A stretch of DNA of 64,000 nucleotides from Xenopus tropicalis (taxonomy: Eukaryota; Chordata; Amphibia; Anura; Pipidae). The position numbers and the translations under genes are program-made. The stretch spans positions 27,269,712 through 27,333,711 of the forward strand of contig NC_030679.2 in assembly GCF_000004195.4 (NCBI RefSeq), read 5' to 3'. The first letter of the stretch is position 1. Each line of letters begins with the position of its first letter. The notes under the pieces are model-generated. The model worked only from the letters and a program-made list of their open reading frames with translations. It searched no databases and was not told the origin of the DNA. Below are positions 1 to 10,828 of this stretch, one piece after another.

Positions 1-230
1 GCGCGACAAAATAATAGCTGCAGGCGGCGAAATAATAGCCACGCGACTAAATAATAGCCGAGGGCGATGAAACAATAGCTGCGAGACAAAATAATAGCCG
101 CGGGCGACGAAATAATAGCCGCGGGCGACAAAACAATAGCCGCGGGCGACGAAACAATAGCCGCGCGACGAAATAATAGCCGTGGGTGACGAAACAATAG
201 CCGCGCGACAAAATAATAGCCGGAGGCGAC
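1..230. repeat. GC-rich minisatellite, 19/21-bp units
   Basis: About eleven imperfect tandem copies of a unit of 19 or 21 bp, each built from a GCG(GGC)GAC part and an AAATAATAGCC or AAACAATAGCC part. Units alternate in length because some carry GCGGGCGAC and others GCGCGAC. The array runs directly into the MITE end that follows, so it is probably an internal expansion of that element, cut by the left edge of the window. Open frames through it are repeat artefacts. Confidence 0.85.
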
Positions 231-348
231 AATTTTTTTTGTCGCACGACATTTTCGCCTTTTTGCGAATTTTTCGCCGTTTCGCAGATCTTTTGAAAGA
301 TTCGCTAATTTTTCGGCGAAGCCAAACGGAACAGATTCGCTCATCACA
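231..348 (+). mobile_element. MITE terminal part (GATTCGCTCATCAC end)
   Basis: The stretch is rich in TTTCGCC/TTCGC/GCGAA words and ends with GGAACAGATTCGCTCATCAC. The same terminus appears near 34201-34224 (GGGACAGATTTGCTCATCAC) and in reverse complement near 55253. It is therefore one member of a dispersed non-autonomous family with several copies in this window. The other end lies left of the window. Confidence 0.6.
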
Positions 349-3100
349 ATTTATTTATTGAAGTGAATATTTGGATCTATGAACTGTTTCCTTTCCAAGA
401 CTTATTTATAGGATCAAACAAGAGAGTTATTAGTGGGTCCTCATTTGAGAAAAGGTTGGGGTCAATACTTTATTGTTTAGATTTTTCTTTAACTCAGAAC
501 GAAGAAGGATTGCCTAACTAAATATAAAGAGGAAAGTATCATTGCAATTGGTGGTGTGTAGCTCCTTCTTCTTTTTAAGTATGTATGGTGACGTTGTCTG
601 GGCATTCAGAGGATTCAGCACCTACTGATGATTATTGCATAAGTAAAGGAAATGCAGAGATTTTAATATTGAATAAATCATGTTGAAAATTATAATTCAG
701 CATGGTACCTGTTCCCTAAAACCTCAACAACATTTAGGGTCAGTGAAAGATGCAAACTTTGCATTTTAGCTCATATCTACTTATGACACATTACTTGCAG
801 ATCTCTTAGCCAAATATGTTCCCAGTCCAATTGCACTTATTTATCTTTCTACCGAGTTAGCATATATGGCAACTTCAAAAAAACTACAATGGACATAGGA
901 TACTACTTTGCAAATTTTTGGTGGAGCAGAGGCACCAGAGGATTCTAGTTTATCACTGTGGCTTGACACCACTGAGACAAAAGTGTAGCATTTGTTGCAC
1001 TGAAACCATTTGTCCTGTGATATAGGATATTTATCTGTATCGACCAGGGGAGTAAGGACCAGACAGTGAAAATAATTGACCTACTGGGTGTACATTTTGT
1101 TGTACCACTTGAATGTGGAGTAAACCAAGAGTAAATAATGGATTGTTATAAGTGTTGCAGGTGGGTGGGGTAAATGTAGTGAGTAATTCTCTGCTTGAGG
1201 AGTCTGAAATCTTTAGAGTAGATGCAGACATATACAACATTTATTGGGCCTATGCCAAGAGGGACACCAAACCAGTGCAGGAGGAGAATAAGGGTGAAAG
1301 AACATTCCTTATAAGGGAACCTATTATAATGTGGTTCAGTTAAATCTCTGTGTTTTTCCGGATCAAACAAACCAGAGGATTTTAGATGCAAATACTCAAG
1401 GTCCCTTGGCGAAAACAATAAATAAATATAGAAGTTTCAGTAAAAGGGTAATTTTGACCCAGTTTATGCAACCTATCCAAGATATATGATTCCATGGCTT
1501 CATTTCTCAAAACGAGAAGTTAACATTGTTGGGGGAAGTTGTAAAGTGTATCATACAAATGTTTTAATTAATAAATAATAATAATAAATACATAAATAAA
1601 TCTCATACAGGGGATTAATATTCAGTGCTTCCAGTTTGCCATGATTTGCTTGGAGATCAGATACCAAAAGTATTCAGTTTATTTCTTTTGTTTTTTTTTT
1701 TAATGTGAAAAGTACAGTAATTAATATCATGCTAATTGCAATGTGTGTTTATGTATGCATACAGTACTGCCTGTCTAAATACTTGGCAATTCTATGATTA
1801 ATAATTATATTCAGCTTAAAAGCAGTTCCAGAAATGAAATGAATCTGTTATAAAACCAAACAAAACACAAACAAACATAATTCTATATTTTAAAAGAATA
1901 GCAACATAAAGAATTGTAGGTGTGTGTAACTTACTCTGCTTGGAAGCAGACAGAATCTTCTTCCCATAGATATACAACTATTACAATATTCTATAAAAGA
2001 GTGACTGCAGTTCTTACAGTTGGCCACTTGGTGTCACTGTTTCCCACTTTGGGGACAGCTGGAACGTTTTCCTCTTTGTTAAGCCAGATCAACACTGCAG
2101 CAAAATTATATAGAAAATGGCTGTTTTGTTGAATTCTACAAAGCTAAAAACATCCAATTTAGCCATTTTTTATTTCAAAATACCAAAAGGGATCTATATC
2201 TGATTAACAAGGGCCCTTTCTGGAGACCCCTGGATATTTGTCAACATTCCCCAGGAACAATCAGGACAGGGCAAGGCAAGTATTCATTTTATTTATGCTT
2301 TCTTATATGTAGCATTTTGTATATGTGCATATTTATAATTTTGTGTTCAGAGTTAAGGTTACTGGGTCTGTTCATGGGGTCTGGCTAAACATCAGCACAC
2401 ATGCAGCAATTCTATGTAATAATCCATCTTTAATTGTTTTGTTTTTTTTGCCATTACAATTAAATAAATAAAATAGATCACTTTAATTTGCGTACCTGTT
2501 GCCCCCTAGACTTGAATGAGATCTACATACTTTGCACGAGAAACATTGTTGACATGAATTTGAAAATGATTCTTGGACATTCAGTGCCTTTTTTTCAAAA
2601 TACAAATCCTTCTCCCAAGGAGCAATGAATTCAGAGCTGTCTGGGTCACTGGTCAAGATGATTAATATTTAGATAGACTGCATGAAATAAAACTTCATTG
2701 TGCTGATTGCACAATTTTAAATAATTTACAAACTGAAATACATATTCTTTGACAGATATTAGAAAGTGAAAAAGAAAAAAAAATGGTACACTGGGAGGCG
2801 TTTAGGGTGTTTTCTTACAGCAACTCAACATAAAAAAGCCTAACACCAATATGTGGCATCCAGGATCTGAACATCCCCAACCCATGTTGCAGTATGAATT
2901 TGCTAGTTATCTGTTAAGCAATCCTTTGATTTCTATATGTAATGGTTTATTTTGAAGACTGGAACACATTAGATACATTTTTTCCATGAAGCATGTGTAC
3001 TTCTATAGAAGGCTCAGCTTTCGTTGATTCTATGAAATGAAATGATCATGATTGCTGGCATCCTACAGAATAAATCCACAGGAGCAATGAAGCCAGCAAG
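349..3100. other. Non-coding stretch, no gene recognised
   Basis: AT-rich DNA with short A/T runs and no open frame that resembles a known protein. It holds a CTCF-like word (CCACTTGGTGTCAC, 2024-2037) preceded by CTGCAG at 2005; this is reported as a finding. I see no RNA gene and no protocadherin homology. Confidence 0.5.
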
Positions 3101-3149
3101 GCCTAGTGCTATTTATATAAAGTATCTGCACATACAAGAGCAGCTTTAG

Positions 3150-3215
3150 GGTGAAGGTTATTAAGGTCTGGGTTCACATTGTCTGACTGTTTGTGACCTT
3201 GGGGAAGTCCCTTAA
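3150..3215 (+). repeat. MIR/CORE-SINE-like fragment
   Basis: Contains GTGACCTTGGGGAAGTCCCT followed by TAATCTCTCTTTCC. This resembles the conserved core and 3' part of vertebrate tRNA-derived CORE-SINEs (MIR type: a 'gtgaccttgggcaagtc..ttaa' core). Only this short core is recognisable. The call rests on remembered family consensus and was not searched. Confidence 0.4.
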
Positions 3216-3904
3216 TCTCTCTTTCCATACAACTCCATACTGACCCATCCTGTCCCTGAATTCTGGCATCAGTGTAACAAATGGTCCTCCTTTTGGATAA
3301 CTCTTCCATCTCTAGGCCTTAGCAGCAAGCAGAAGAGGAGACAGACAGATAAGCACAAATACTGACGAGATTCAACAGAATGATAAATACAGCACAGAAA
3401 CATAACAGAAGTACATAAGTACATATAAAGGGCATAATCATCTAAAAAAAGTTTTTCTGTTTTACACTTGGTTTGACTTCTGGATGAACATCGCTGGAAA
3501 CAAAATACAAAGATACAGAAATGAAAACAGAATACAAAGACTAAATAACCGCAACGGTTAAGGTTTTTATGTGAGCTGACCCTGTAATCTGCACTACCTT
3601 GTGCTATGCTATGCGGATTTATGGATACATGTATACCTGCAGCTAATAATAATACCCAAATTCTACAGAATTTATTATATAGGTCAAGAACTTCGTTTGA
3701 CATGCTCAGGTGAAACATGTTTTTAAAAAACTATGACTTTAAGGGGGATTTGTTGAATTTCAAGTTTTTCTAAAAATGCAATAACTGGGAGAAAAAAATC
3801 ACACCTAAACGTGGAAACACTATCTAGAATTTTTATTCATTCACCCTTCTATGATTCTGAGAAAACATGGATCTGCTCCTTGCTGTGCTGATGATACCTT
3901 TAAA

Positions 3905-4020
3905 GCTGTGACAAAGGGATGATGTCTGATGAAGGGACGCGCCCCCTAAACGTTACACGGTTTGCAACTAATACAATAGCAGGGTTCATCCTGCTTAAAT
4001 AAGTCCTGTTGTGCCTGTAC
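3905..4020 (+). repeat. Dispersed repeat with hammerhead-like core
   Basis: Contains CTGATGA (3926-3932), a GC-rich possible stem (GGGACGCGCCCC) and then TAAACGTT (3947 on). The layout CTGATGA-stem-GAAAC resembles hammerhead ribozymes of Penelope-like and related retroelements, with G to T at the first base of GAAAC. Element borders are not visible. Confidence 0.35.
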
Positions 4021-4099
4021 TTTTGTGCATTTTGGAACCTTTGAAGCTTTGAAACATTTTCTGCAAAAGCAGTTAGTACAGAACTCCATCTACTGTCCA

Positions 4100-5720
4100 G
4101 CACAGGAGCCTACAGCTTGCAAAAACAGCATTATTGGTCAAATGTTAATATTAATCTACTGCAGTTTGTTATAATGCCTTATCTGCTTATTTTACCAATA
4201 TATATTTTTTATCCTTGCATATATGGTAAAGAAAGTAATGCAAACTCACCATAAAAGTAAATGCAATGCAATCAAATAAAACTCTGTATTTCAGATGATT
4301 TTAATGATGCCTACATTTCTAAACAATAGAAGAGGTATGTTTTATTTTAATGCAGAACTACATAAATAGTAGATAGTAATGGAAGCACTCACAGTGTTAA
4401 AAGGAAAATGTCTCCATCAAAGACAAAAAGTGCAGACAGACATATGTTATAATTCATAACAAGATTAATGGACTTGGATTTTTTATGAACAAATCTTTTA
4501 TCTGCATGACTTCAATAAACATAGTAATATTACATAGTGGGGGTGGAGTTATTTATGTGTATAAGTTTGAGTGGATCACTGTACCTAATCCACACTTGTA
4601 CTGTGAAACAAAAAAGGCACTTTTTTAAATTCGCCGAGCATTGCAGTACCAATACAAGTACCAATGCAATGTTTCAAGGCTCTACATTTTTTGGCTAAAA
4701 GTATCCAAGCAAAAGTATCCTTCCAGGCAAAGTATCCCTCCGACTGTCCCAATTTTACCAGCTCAGCCCGCCATCCTGGAAATCGTTTTGATCCCTGCAC
4801 TGAACACCAAAAAAGATACAAAGTTTCTCAAACTTAATTAAATAAGTAGCTTTTGGAAGAGAGCCCAGAAAACAATAGTCAAAACCTGCACAGATACAAT
4901 TGTAGCTAATGAGCTAAACAGGTCTCTTGAGGGAACTAAGACTTTCATCTTAAAGGGCAATGTCACCTTTTATAGCAAAACTGTAACACATAAAACAAGA
5001 CCCCCAAACCCCCCAAAAATTACCTGACAATTTTTGTAAAATGGGAGTGGTATTTATGGGTGTGGTTGCAAAAATGGGCATGGTCAAAAATGTTTGCCAC
5101 TCTACATGCAGCATTTCTTTTTGTCTCTCTTTATATTTTTCAAATGTTGGAAGATATGCTCTTGTGGGCCCCCATGGCCCCCGCCAACCCAACCCTCTTC
5201 CCCACTAGGCAGTACATGCGCTGGTGCTCCCCCTCTGTGGCCCTGGTGACCCCACCCTAATTGCAGAGGGGGTGCGATACACAGCGTGGGAGGAGAGCTG
5301 TAGGAGCTTGCGACTGTGGTGGTGATGTCCAAGGTGGCAGTCCCAGTGGGGCCCTGAACCCCAGTCCAACACTGCTGCAGCTGGAAGCAACATCAAGACA
5401 AGACTACAGTATTTACTGTGCATGAGGTTTTTATGGGCAAGCAGCTGCACACAAGTCTAACATCATCATGTGCAATGTAAATTACCATCTTGAGTTGTGT
5501 AAATGTTGCTGTCATTGGACTCTGGAGCAAAGGGAAACACCTTGAGTGATGAATAATACTTCTTCATCAGTTTAACAGATGCCAGGAGAACCCTACCTCC
5601 ATACAAAAGAAAGGATCGATCAATGCACATTACCTGGTCCTTGTTTTTATTAGTGATTTAGTATCTGTCCAAGTGTCCATTTAAAAAAAAAAACAGTTTT
5701 TAGTTACAATATTAACATAG
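4100..5720. other. Intergenic DNA with unassigned repeat-like tracts
   Basis: No gene recognised. From about 4950 to 5100 there are short reiterations (GGGAGTGGT, GGGTGTGGT, GGGCATGGTC) of a kind common in frog transposons. Around 5160-5400 the sequence is locally GC-rich (GGGCCCCCATGGCCCCC). Overlapping open frames on both strands here have no recognisable product and look like chance frames in a repeat. Confidence 0.4.
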
Positions 5721-5725
5721 TAAGT

Positions 5726-6240
5726 TAGGTTGAAAAAGACACACATCTATCAAGTTTGTTCTTTTTTGTCTAAATAAAACCTGCCTAACTGACCCTGTGG
5801 GAGGCAAAAAAATCCCTTCTGTAGCCTCTCCAATTTGCCTCAGAGGCAGAAAACATTCTTTCTTGACTACAAGATGGCAATCTGCATTGGAGAGAATATT
5901 ATATAATTCCCTTATATGCTTATACATAGTAAACATATCTCCCCTTATGCATCTGTATTCCAGAGTAGACATTTTCAATGTGGCTTTCTTCATAATTGAG
6001 ACTTTCCATACCCTTTACCCTTCTTTGGACCCTTTTTAATTCAATAATATCCTGTTTGAGCACTGGAGACTAACACTGCATATTCTAGATGGGGCCTTAC
6101 TAGCATTCTATTAATTAGAAGAATAACCCCCTCCTCCAATGAATCTATGCCCCTTTTACTAAGCTCAAAACCTTATTTGCCTTAGCAGCTGCTGAAAAAT
6201 TATGATCACGACTTATGATCGGAAAGTTGCCACATTATGG
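5726..6240. repeat. CR1/L2-like LINE 3' fragment
   Basis: The block beginning GGTTGAAAAAGACACACATC-TATCAAGTT, followed by a CTGCCTAACTGACCC part and a TTCTTGACTACAAGATGGCAATC part, matches a layout I recognise from frog and fish CR1/L2-type LINE 3' regions. It is degenerate, and no open reverse transcriptase frame is left. Family assignment is by recognition only. Confidence 0.5.
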
Positions 6241-7980
6241 AGTTTACCACATCAAAGTAAATTCCATTTGGTGGTCTTAACTATTTACCTCTGGGCATTT
6301 TTATAGCTTGTCATCTCCCTGCACAGTTGCATTTCTGTCAGCAGGACACCAAATCGACACATTTACCTAATTAGAGAAGAAACAGGCAGCCAGTGTACTT
6401 TCTTCATCATCCCTATCAAGTTTTTGTAGGAAGATATTTCCTGTAAAGTCAACCTACAGTCTACAAGTGCACCTCTGGGAAGAGCTGTAGAAGACCTGGG
6501 TTAAAAGATGCCTTTAATATCTACTCACAACTGGAATGTCAAAGGCTTTCAAAGCTGTAAGTAAAGATTATTTAATGAAAGGAGTGTTTTACTAAAACAT
6601 TAATGTCCAATAAAAAGAATGATATAACTGTCTATTGCATTGACTATAATTTCTGATTGATATAATGCTACTTTGGTGAATAAAATGTTGCGCATATGAA
6701 AATGAATTCAGAGTGTGAGGGTAGGGTAAGTGAAGTAATTCCTTTTATTGCAGGGAGCTGTAATATAACAGGAACATTCACTTAGTCCTGCACATGGAAA
6801 CTGGTGCATCAGGTTAAAGTTCCTAAACTTCTAGACATATACTTCTATACAAGTACTTCAGTATGCAACTAACATATTACTGTGCTGGAAATATAACTTA
6901 ATAAACAGTAGTCATATGAACATAACGCAGTATAGCTTTTATAAAACTAAACACATATCATGCAACATAAAGGATCTATAACCAGCATTAACTACTATGC
7001 AACATGTGCACTGATTCTGCAGGTATAACTGTCTGGCTGCTGTAACCCACTGCTGGCTGTCTGTGCTAGAGACAGTGTAAAACTAATTTGCAGTGTCATA
7101 TAAACAATTTTGAATAACTTTATAAAACAGTAGGATAAGGATTTCTACCTATAAGACAACAGGGACATTCACTTAACATCAGAAGTCAAACCTGTGTCTA
7201 GGTGGATACAAAAATGAAAGAACAGAGGTAAGATCCCATTCCCTAACCTTGTTTGGACTTGTAAGGCTGAGTCATTACTTGTTACTATGACTAAAGCCTA
7301 AAAGCATATCCTTTCTTACATCTCTGATAAACATGTTGCATTTTGCAAAACAGGAAAATAATAAGATAAAATATATAACGTCAGAATGTTTTAAAACACC
7401 AAAAGTAAAAGTTGAGTGTTATGACAAGGACAGCAACAGGCCCAGACTAAGATTTAAAATAGGCCCTGACATTTCAAACTAACACAGAGGTCCTAACAGT
7501 CCCCCAACAGCCAATACATAATGCCTGTCTATGGCATCTTGCAGCAGCCCCTCTGGCATTTATCAGAATCCAAAGATTGCTAGTCTAGGCATGGAAAACA
7601 TATATGTCTTGCAGTACACCAATCTGTGAACAAAAGCAAAACAAAATTATTCAACTGAGGATAATGATAACAAGAAAAAAAACACCTTTTAAGCAAGTAC
7701 AAATTGTATAGGGATCCAGTAGCTGGTCAAATAAAAAAAGATATGAAATAATAAAATTAGAATACCTGCTAGCAACTAGATGTGAAGTAAAACTTCTCAT
7801 TTCTTCTGTGGCAGAGACTTACTATAATGTGCAGCTAAAAACCAGTGAAAGCAGAAGGCTTAGCCATGTCCGTTAGGAAAATATAAGAAACCCTGAAATC
7901 AGACATCTGTGTGTTTCTAAATATAATGCAGGTGGCACACAGGGTACCAACATCTCTGTCTATGCAGGTTCTGAGCTGTA
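6241..7980. other. Non-coding stretch, nothing identified
   Basis: AT-rich sequence with no convincing coding frame, no clear terminal inverted repeats and no CSE promoter. If an ectodomain once belonged to the fossil tail at 7985, it has been deleted or decayed past recognition here. Confidence 0.4.
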
Positions 7981-7984
7981 ATAG

Positions 7985-8230
7985 GTGCCACTGTTGGACC
8001 TTTACCTAAAAAACTGTACTCTGAATTTGATTTCAGATTTATTTCCAGTTCAAGGAGTGGAACTCTGTCACTCATATTTCAACAATGTTTTGGTGGTTTG
8101 GGATGCAAGCAAAAGTTGTTGATCTGTTTCCAAGACTTCACAAAGTATGCCAGTCCCAATCTTATTGATGCCAATGACTCCAGTATTGAAAATATACTTT
8201 CAAAAGCCTTACCTTTTGCCAAGTGTGTTT
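7985..8230 (+). pseudogene. Fossil cPcdh variable exon, cytoplasmic tail only
   Basis: Conceptual translation around 8000-8085 reads GPLPKKLYSEFDFRF, then SSSRSGTLSL. These match the tail residues GPL-x-x-x-LYSQFDPRML and NGTLPLPY of the intact exons. Farther on (about 8155-8200) SPNLIDANDSSIEN matches VPVENLIDADDSGLGN, followed by SKA where the others have SKET. A frameshift separates the two blocks, and the PYSYNVC part is scrambled. No ectodomain, transmembrane segment or splice donor is recognisable. The order and spacing of the two tail motifs make chance unlikely. Confidence 0.7.
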
Positions 8231-8404
8231 TAACTCAAGTGCATATTTATACAACACATTCAAGTTCATCTAATTAACTGTATTTTGAAATGCTTAATGT
8301 TTGTAGCTTGAAAATGGAAAGATGGCCTTTGGTTTATGATTATCATATTAACCAGTTTTCACCTTCATGATTACATATATTATAGCTAATAAGAATATAT
8401 TATA

Positions 8405-8758
8405 GCTAATAAAAATGTGTATACTAAATTTTGTTTTGAGCACAAAGACAATGATGCATACTACAGGTGCAAACAATCCCCAGCCCATTGGATACAAAAG
8501 TGGTGGGAATGTCCCCATATTATGAAATACTGGGAAACAGTGACAAAATATCTCACAAATAAACAAGGCCTGCCGCTGATATCAGAAATGAAGCAAATTC
8601 TGCTAGATATCACAGGAGAACTAGCCAATGTATACAAAGCAGCCTGTACCTTCATCAAAATATTGCGGTCAAAAAAGGCTCCCCATTAAAAAAATGGAAG
8701 CAGCTTATAAATCACAAGAGGGAATTGTCCAAAAATAGACTGAGACTAGACTGAAAAG
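8405..8758 (+). mobile_element. L1/Tx1-like LINE ORF2 C-terminal fragment
   Basis: An open stretch of about 90 codons (8417-8689) contains YYRCKQSPAHWIQKWWECP followed by KYW and V. This is the usual C-terminal 'xHxWWECPxIxxFW' block downstream of the reverse transcriptase domain in L1-clade LINE ORF2 proteins, common in Xenopus. The upstream endonuclease and RT are absent. Its 3' UTR seems to resume at about 10044 (CCAATAAAAAG near 10090), interrupted by the element at 8761. Confidence 0.65.
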
Positions 8759-8760
8759 TA

Positions 8761-10041
8761 CTGTATATACTCGAGTATAAGCCGAGTTTTTGAGCACTAA
8801 AAATTTGCTTAAAAAGTAAGCCTCGACTTATACTCGGGTATATACGGTAGTTGGCTATGGATTCACTGATGCAATGCGCTCCGTGCGCAAGGCATCATAT
8901 GCGCCGTAGCATCGCTACCGCGCTACCATTAAGAGCCCAGCCGCTGAATCCGTAAGGGATCACCTGTGACAAGCGCTACATCACACGCGTCATAGCAACG
9001 CTACCGTTACGAGCCCAGTCGTTGCTTTCGTAACGGATCTGCAAGGGAAGAGATGTGACACGCGCTACATCACAAGCGCCATACCGTTGCTTCCATTATG
9101 AGACGCGCCGCTGCTTAGTTAAGGTATAAACTCTGCATCAGTACAGGATCGGCAGGGAAGAGATGAGACACGCATAACATTTCAGGCAATCCTTGGCTTA
9201 TGACCTTCACACAGCCCTTTCACATGTAGGTAATAGCACACAAGTTAATTGCACACAGGGGCACCTGCTGCTGCACTCACGCAGTGCTATTAACTCCGGC
9301 TCAGTACAATATGAATAATATACAGTATGAATAACACATTCATAGGGTTTGGTTAGACATGCATCGTCGTTATGGGGCACATTAAACAGAATACAATATA
9401 CTTGGATCAATATACTTGGGTCATTGGATGTGCCTGTCACTGGTAAGAAATAATATGCTAGGAAGCCACAGTATTCACCCACTTGTGAGTTTTTCTGTGG
9501 ACATCTATTCATAGTGCACCATGTAAAGGGAGAAGGAGGAATGAGCAAGAGTGGGTCTTCTTGCAGGGAACTGATTAGTGAGGTTTTTATACACAACATA
9601 TCAAGTAAATTTTAAAGGAATACTGTCATGATTTTTATGGTATACTTTTAGTTCTAAATTACACTGTTTACATAGCAAATAATTTAAAATTGTGTTCTTG
9701 AACCAACAAATGTATTTTTTTGGTTGTAATATAGGTGTGTAGGCGCCATCTCAGTGCATTGCTAACATTAGAACTGCTTTGAGGTAACCTATTGTTTCTC
9801 CTGCTCCCATGTAACTGGGGGAGTCCCAAGCTGGACTTGGGATATATACTGGGAGCTGCTATTTTGATGCTTTCACATTGTTCTGCTAATTGGCTGCTGG
9901 GAGGGGGGTGATATCACTTCAACTTTCAGTAGTGGCTGCACCCTAGGCTTATACTTGAGTCAATAAGTTTTTCCAGTTTTCTTAGGTAAAATTAGGTACC
10001 TCGGCTTATATTCGGATCGGCTTATACTCGAGTATATACGG
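8761..10041 (+). mobile_element. Palindromic-end DNA element, copy A
   Basis: Starts CTGTATATACTCGAGTATAA and ends with the inverse (TTATACTCGAGTATATACGG), giving inverted termini of about 25 bp ending in GCCGA. It is flanked by TA on both sides (8759-8760 and 10042-10043). The left end has an additional internal inverted copy (GACTTATACTCGGGTATATACGG, about 8825-8847). The right end has a doubled GGCTTAT word separated by ATTCGGATC. The interior is GC-rich (8850-9190) and encodes no recognisable transposase. Copy B at 48546 has the same two ends in the opposite orientation. Confidence 0.8.
9616..9930 (+). mobile_element. Partial MITE (AGGAATACTGTCATG family) nested in copy A
   Basis: Begins right after TTAA (9612-9615) with AGGAATACTGTCATG, continuing with ATTTTTATGGTATA and a TACACTGTTTACATAGCAAA block. 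The same blocks open the complete element at 10959. The 3' third, including the second terminal repeat, is missing; sequence returns to copy A near 9945. Confidence 0.65.
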
Positions 10042-10539
10042 TAAACCTTTGGATATTATGTACAAATCACTGTTATGTGTTTGAAAACCAATAAAAAGTA
10101 CTTTGGAAACAAATATTGTATTATATATTACAATATATATAATAATATTGTAGCCTAATTCTGCTGTTATGAGGGTGCTTTTCAGATTAACTCACTTTGT
10201 ACAAATCACTATGTAAATCAATACCCTTTTACATGGATCTTAACTGTTAAAAAAAAGAATAGCTGTTTCTTGTTTTATCTTTTATGTTATGTGCTTTGTA
10301 ATAAAATACTTAACTAGTCAAAAAACATGTTTTTGTGGATTCTGTTACATTGCACTAAAAAGTCAGATAACTGTCATCTAATAAATTGAATTTTAAATTA
10401 AATTAACTATTTTGGCATAGATAGATAGTGTTTATGGAATTATAATTGCAAATGTTAATTTGCCATAGGAAATTATATTTTTAAATGGTTTTTAAATGTT
10501 TGTTGTAGTTATAAAAAATGTGGAAAAATATGCAACTTC

Positions 10540-10800
10540 TTTACATGATTGTGGAAAAAATTGTTGCCTAAAATGTCATGCTGTTGGAGTGAAATTGCAT
10601 CAAAAACTGCATCAAAAATTTGCCACAATAAAAAAATGCCCATTAACTTTAATGCATTTGGAGTGGGGAAAAAAGAATGTAAGTAAAAAGTGTTGCACGT
10701 AAAAATATGCCACCCATTGACTTCATTGCATTTTGTGAATTGTTTGCCATTTTGCCAATTTTTCAGGAGTTTCACAAATTTTTTGCTGAAATATTCAGTC
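10540..10800. mobile_element. MITE relic with 'CATTGACTTCATTGCATTTTG' words
   Basis: Holds two related words (CCCATTAACTTTAATGCATT and CCCATTGACTTCATTGCATT) plus TTTGCCATTTTGCCAATTTTT. These also occur in the copy at 33838-34225, which ends in the TTTGCTCATCAC terminus. The copy here has lost clear ends. It probably replaced the promoter region of the fossil exon that follows. Confidence 0.5.
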
Positions 10801-10828
10801 TTAGGTTAAGAAATATGTTTACATTGCT

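Noticed and set aside
47..247. Repetitive 66-codon minus-strand frame
   Set aside because: Product of the GC-rich minisatellite.
3269..3718. 149-codon minus-strand frame
   Set aside because: Low-complexity, Cys/Phe-rich, partly overlaps a SINE-like repeat, no recognisable domain or splice context.
9207..9599. 130-codon minus-strand frame
   Set aside because: Lies inside transposon copy A; not similar to a transposase I know and probably chance.
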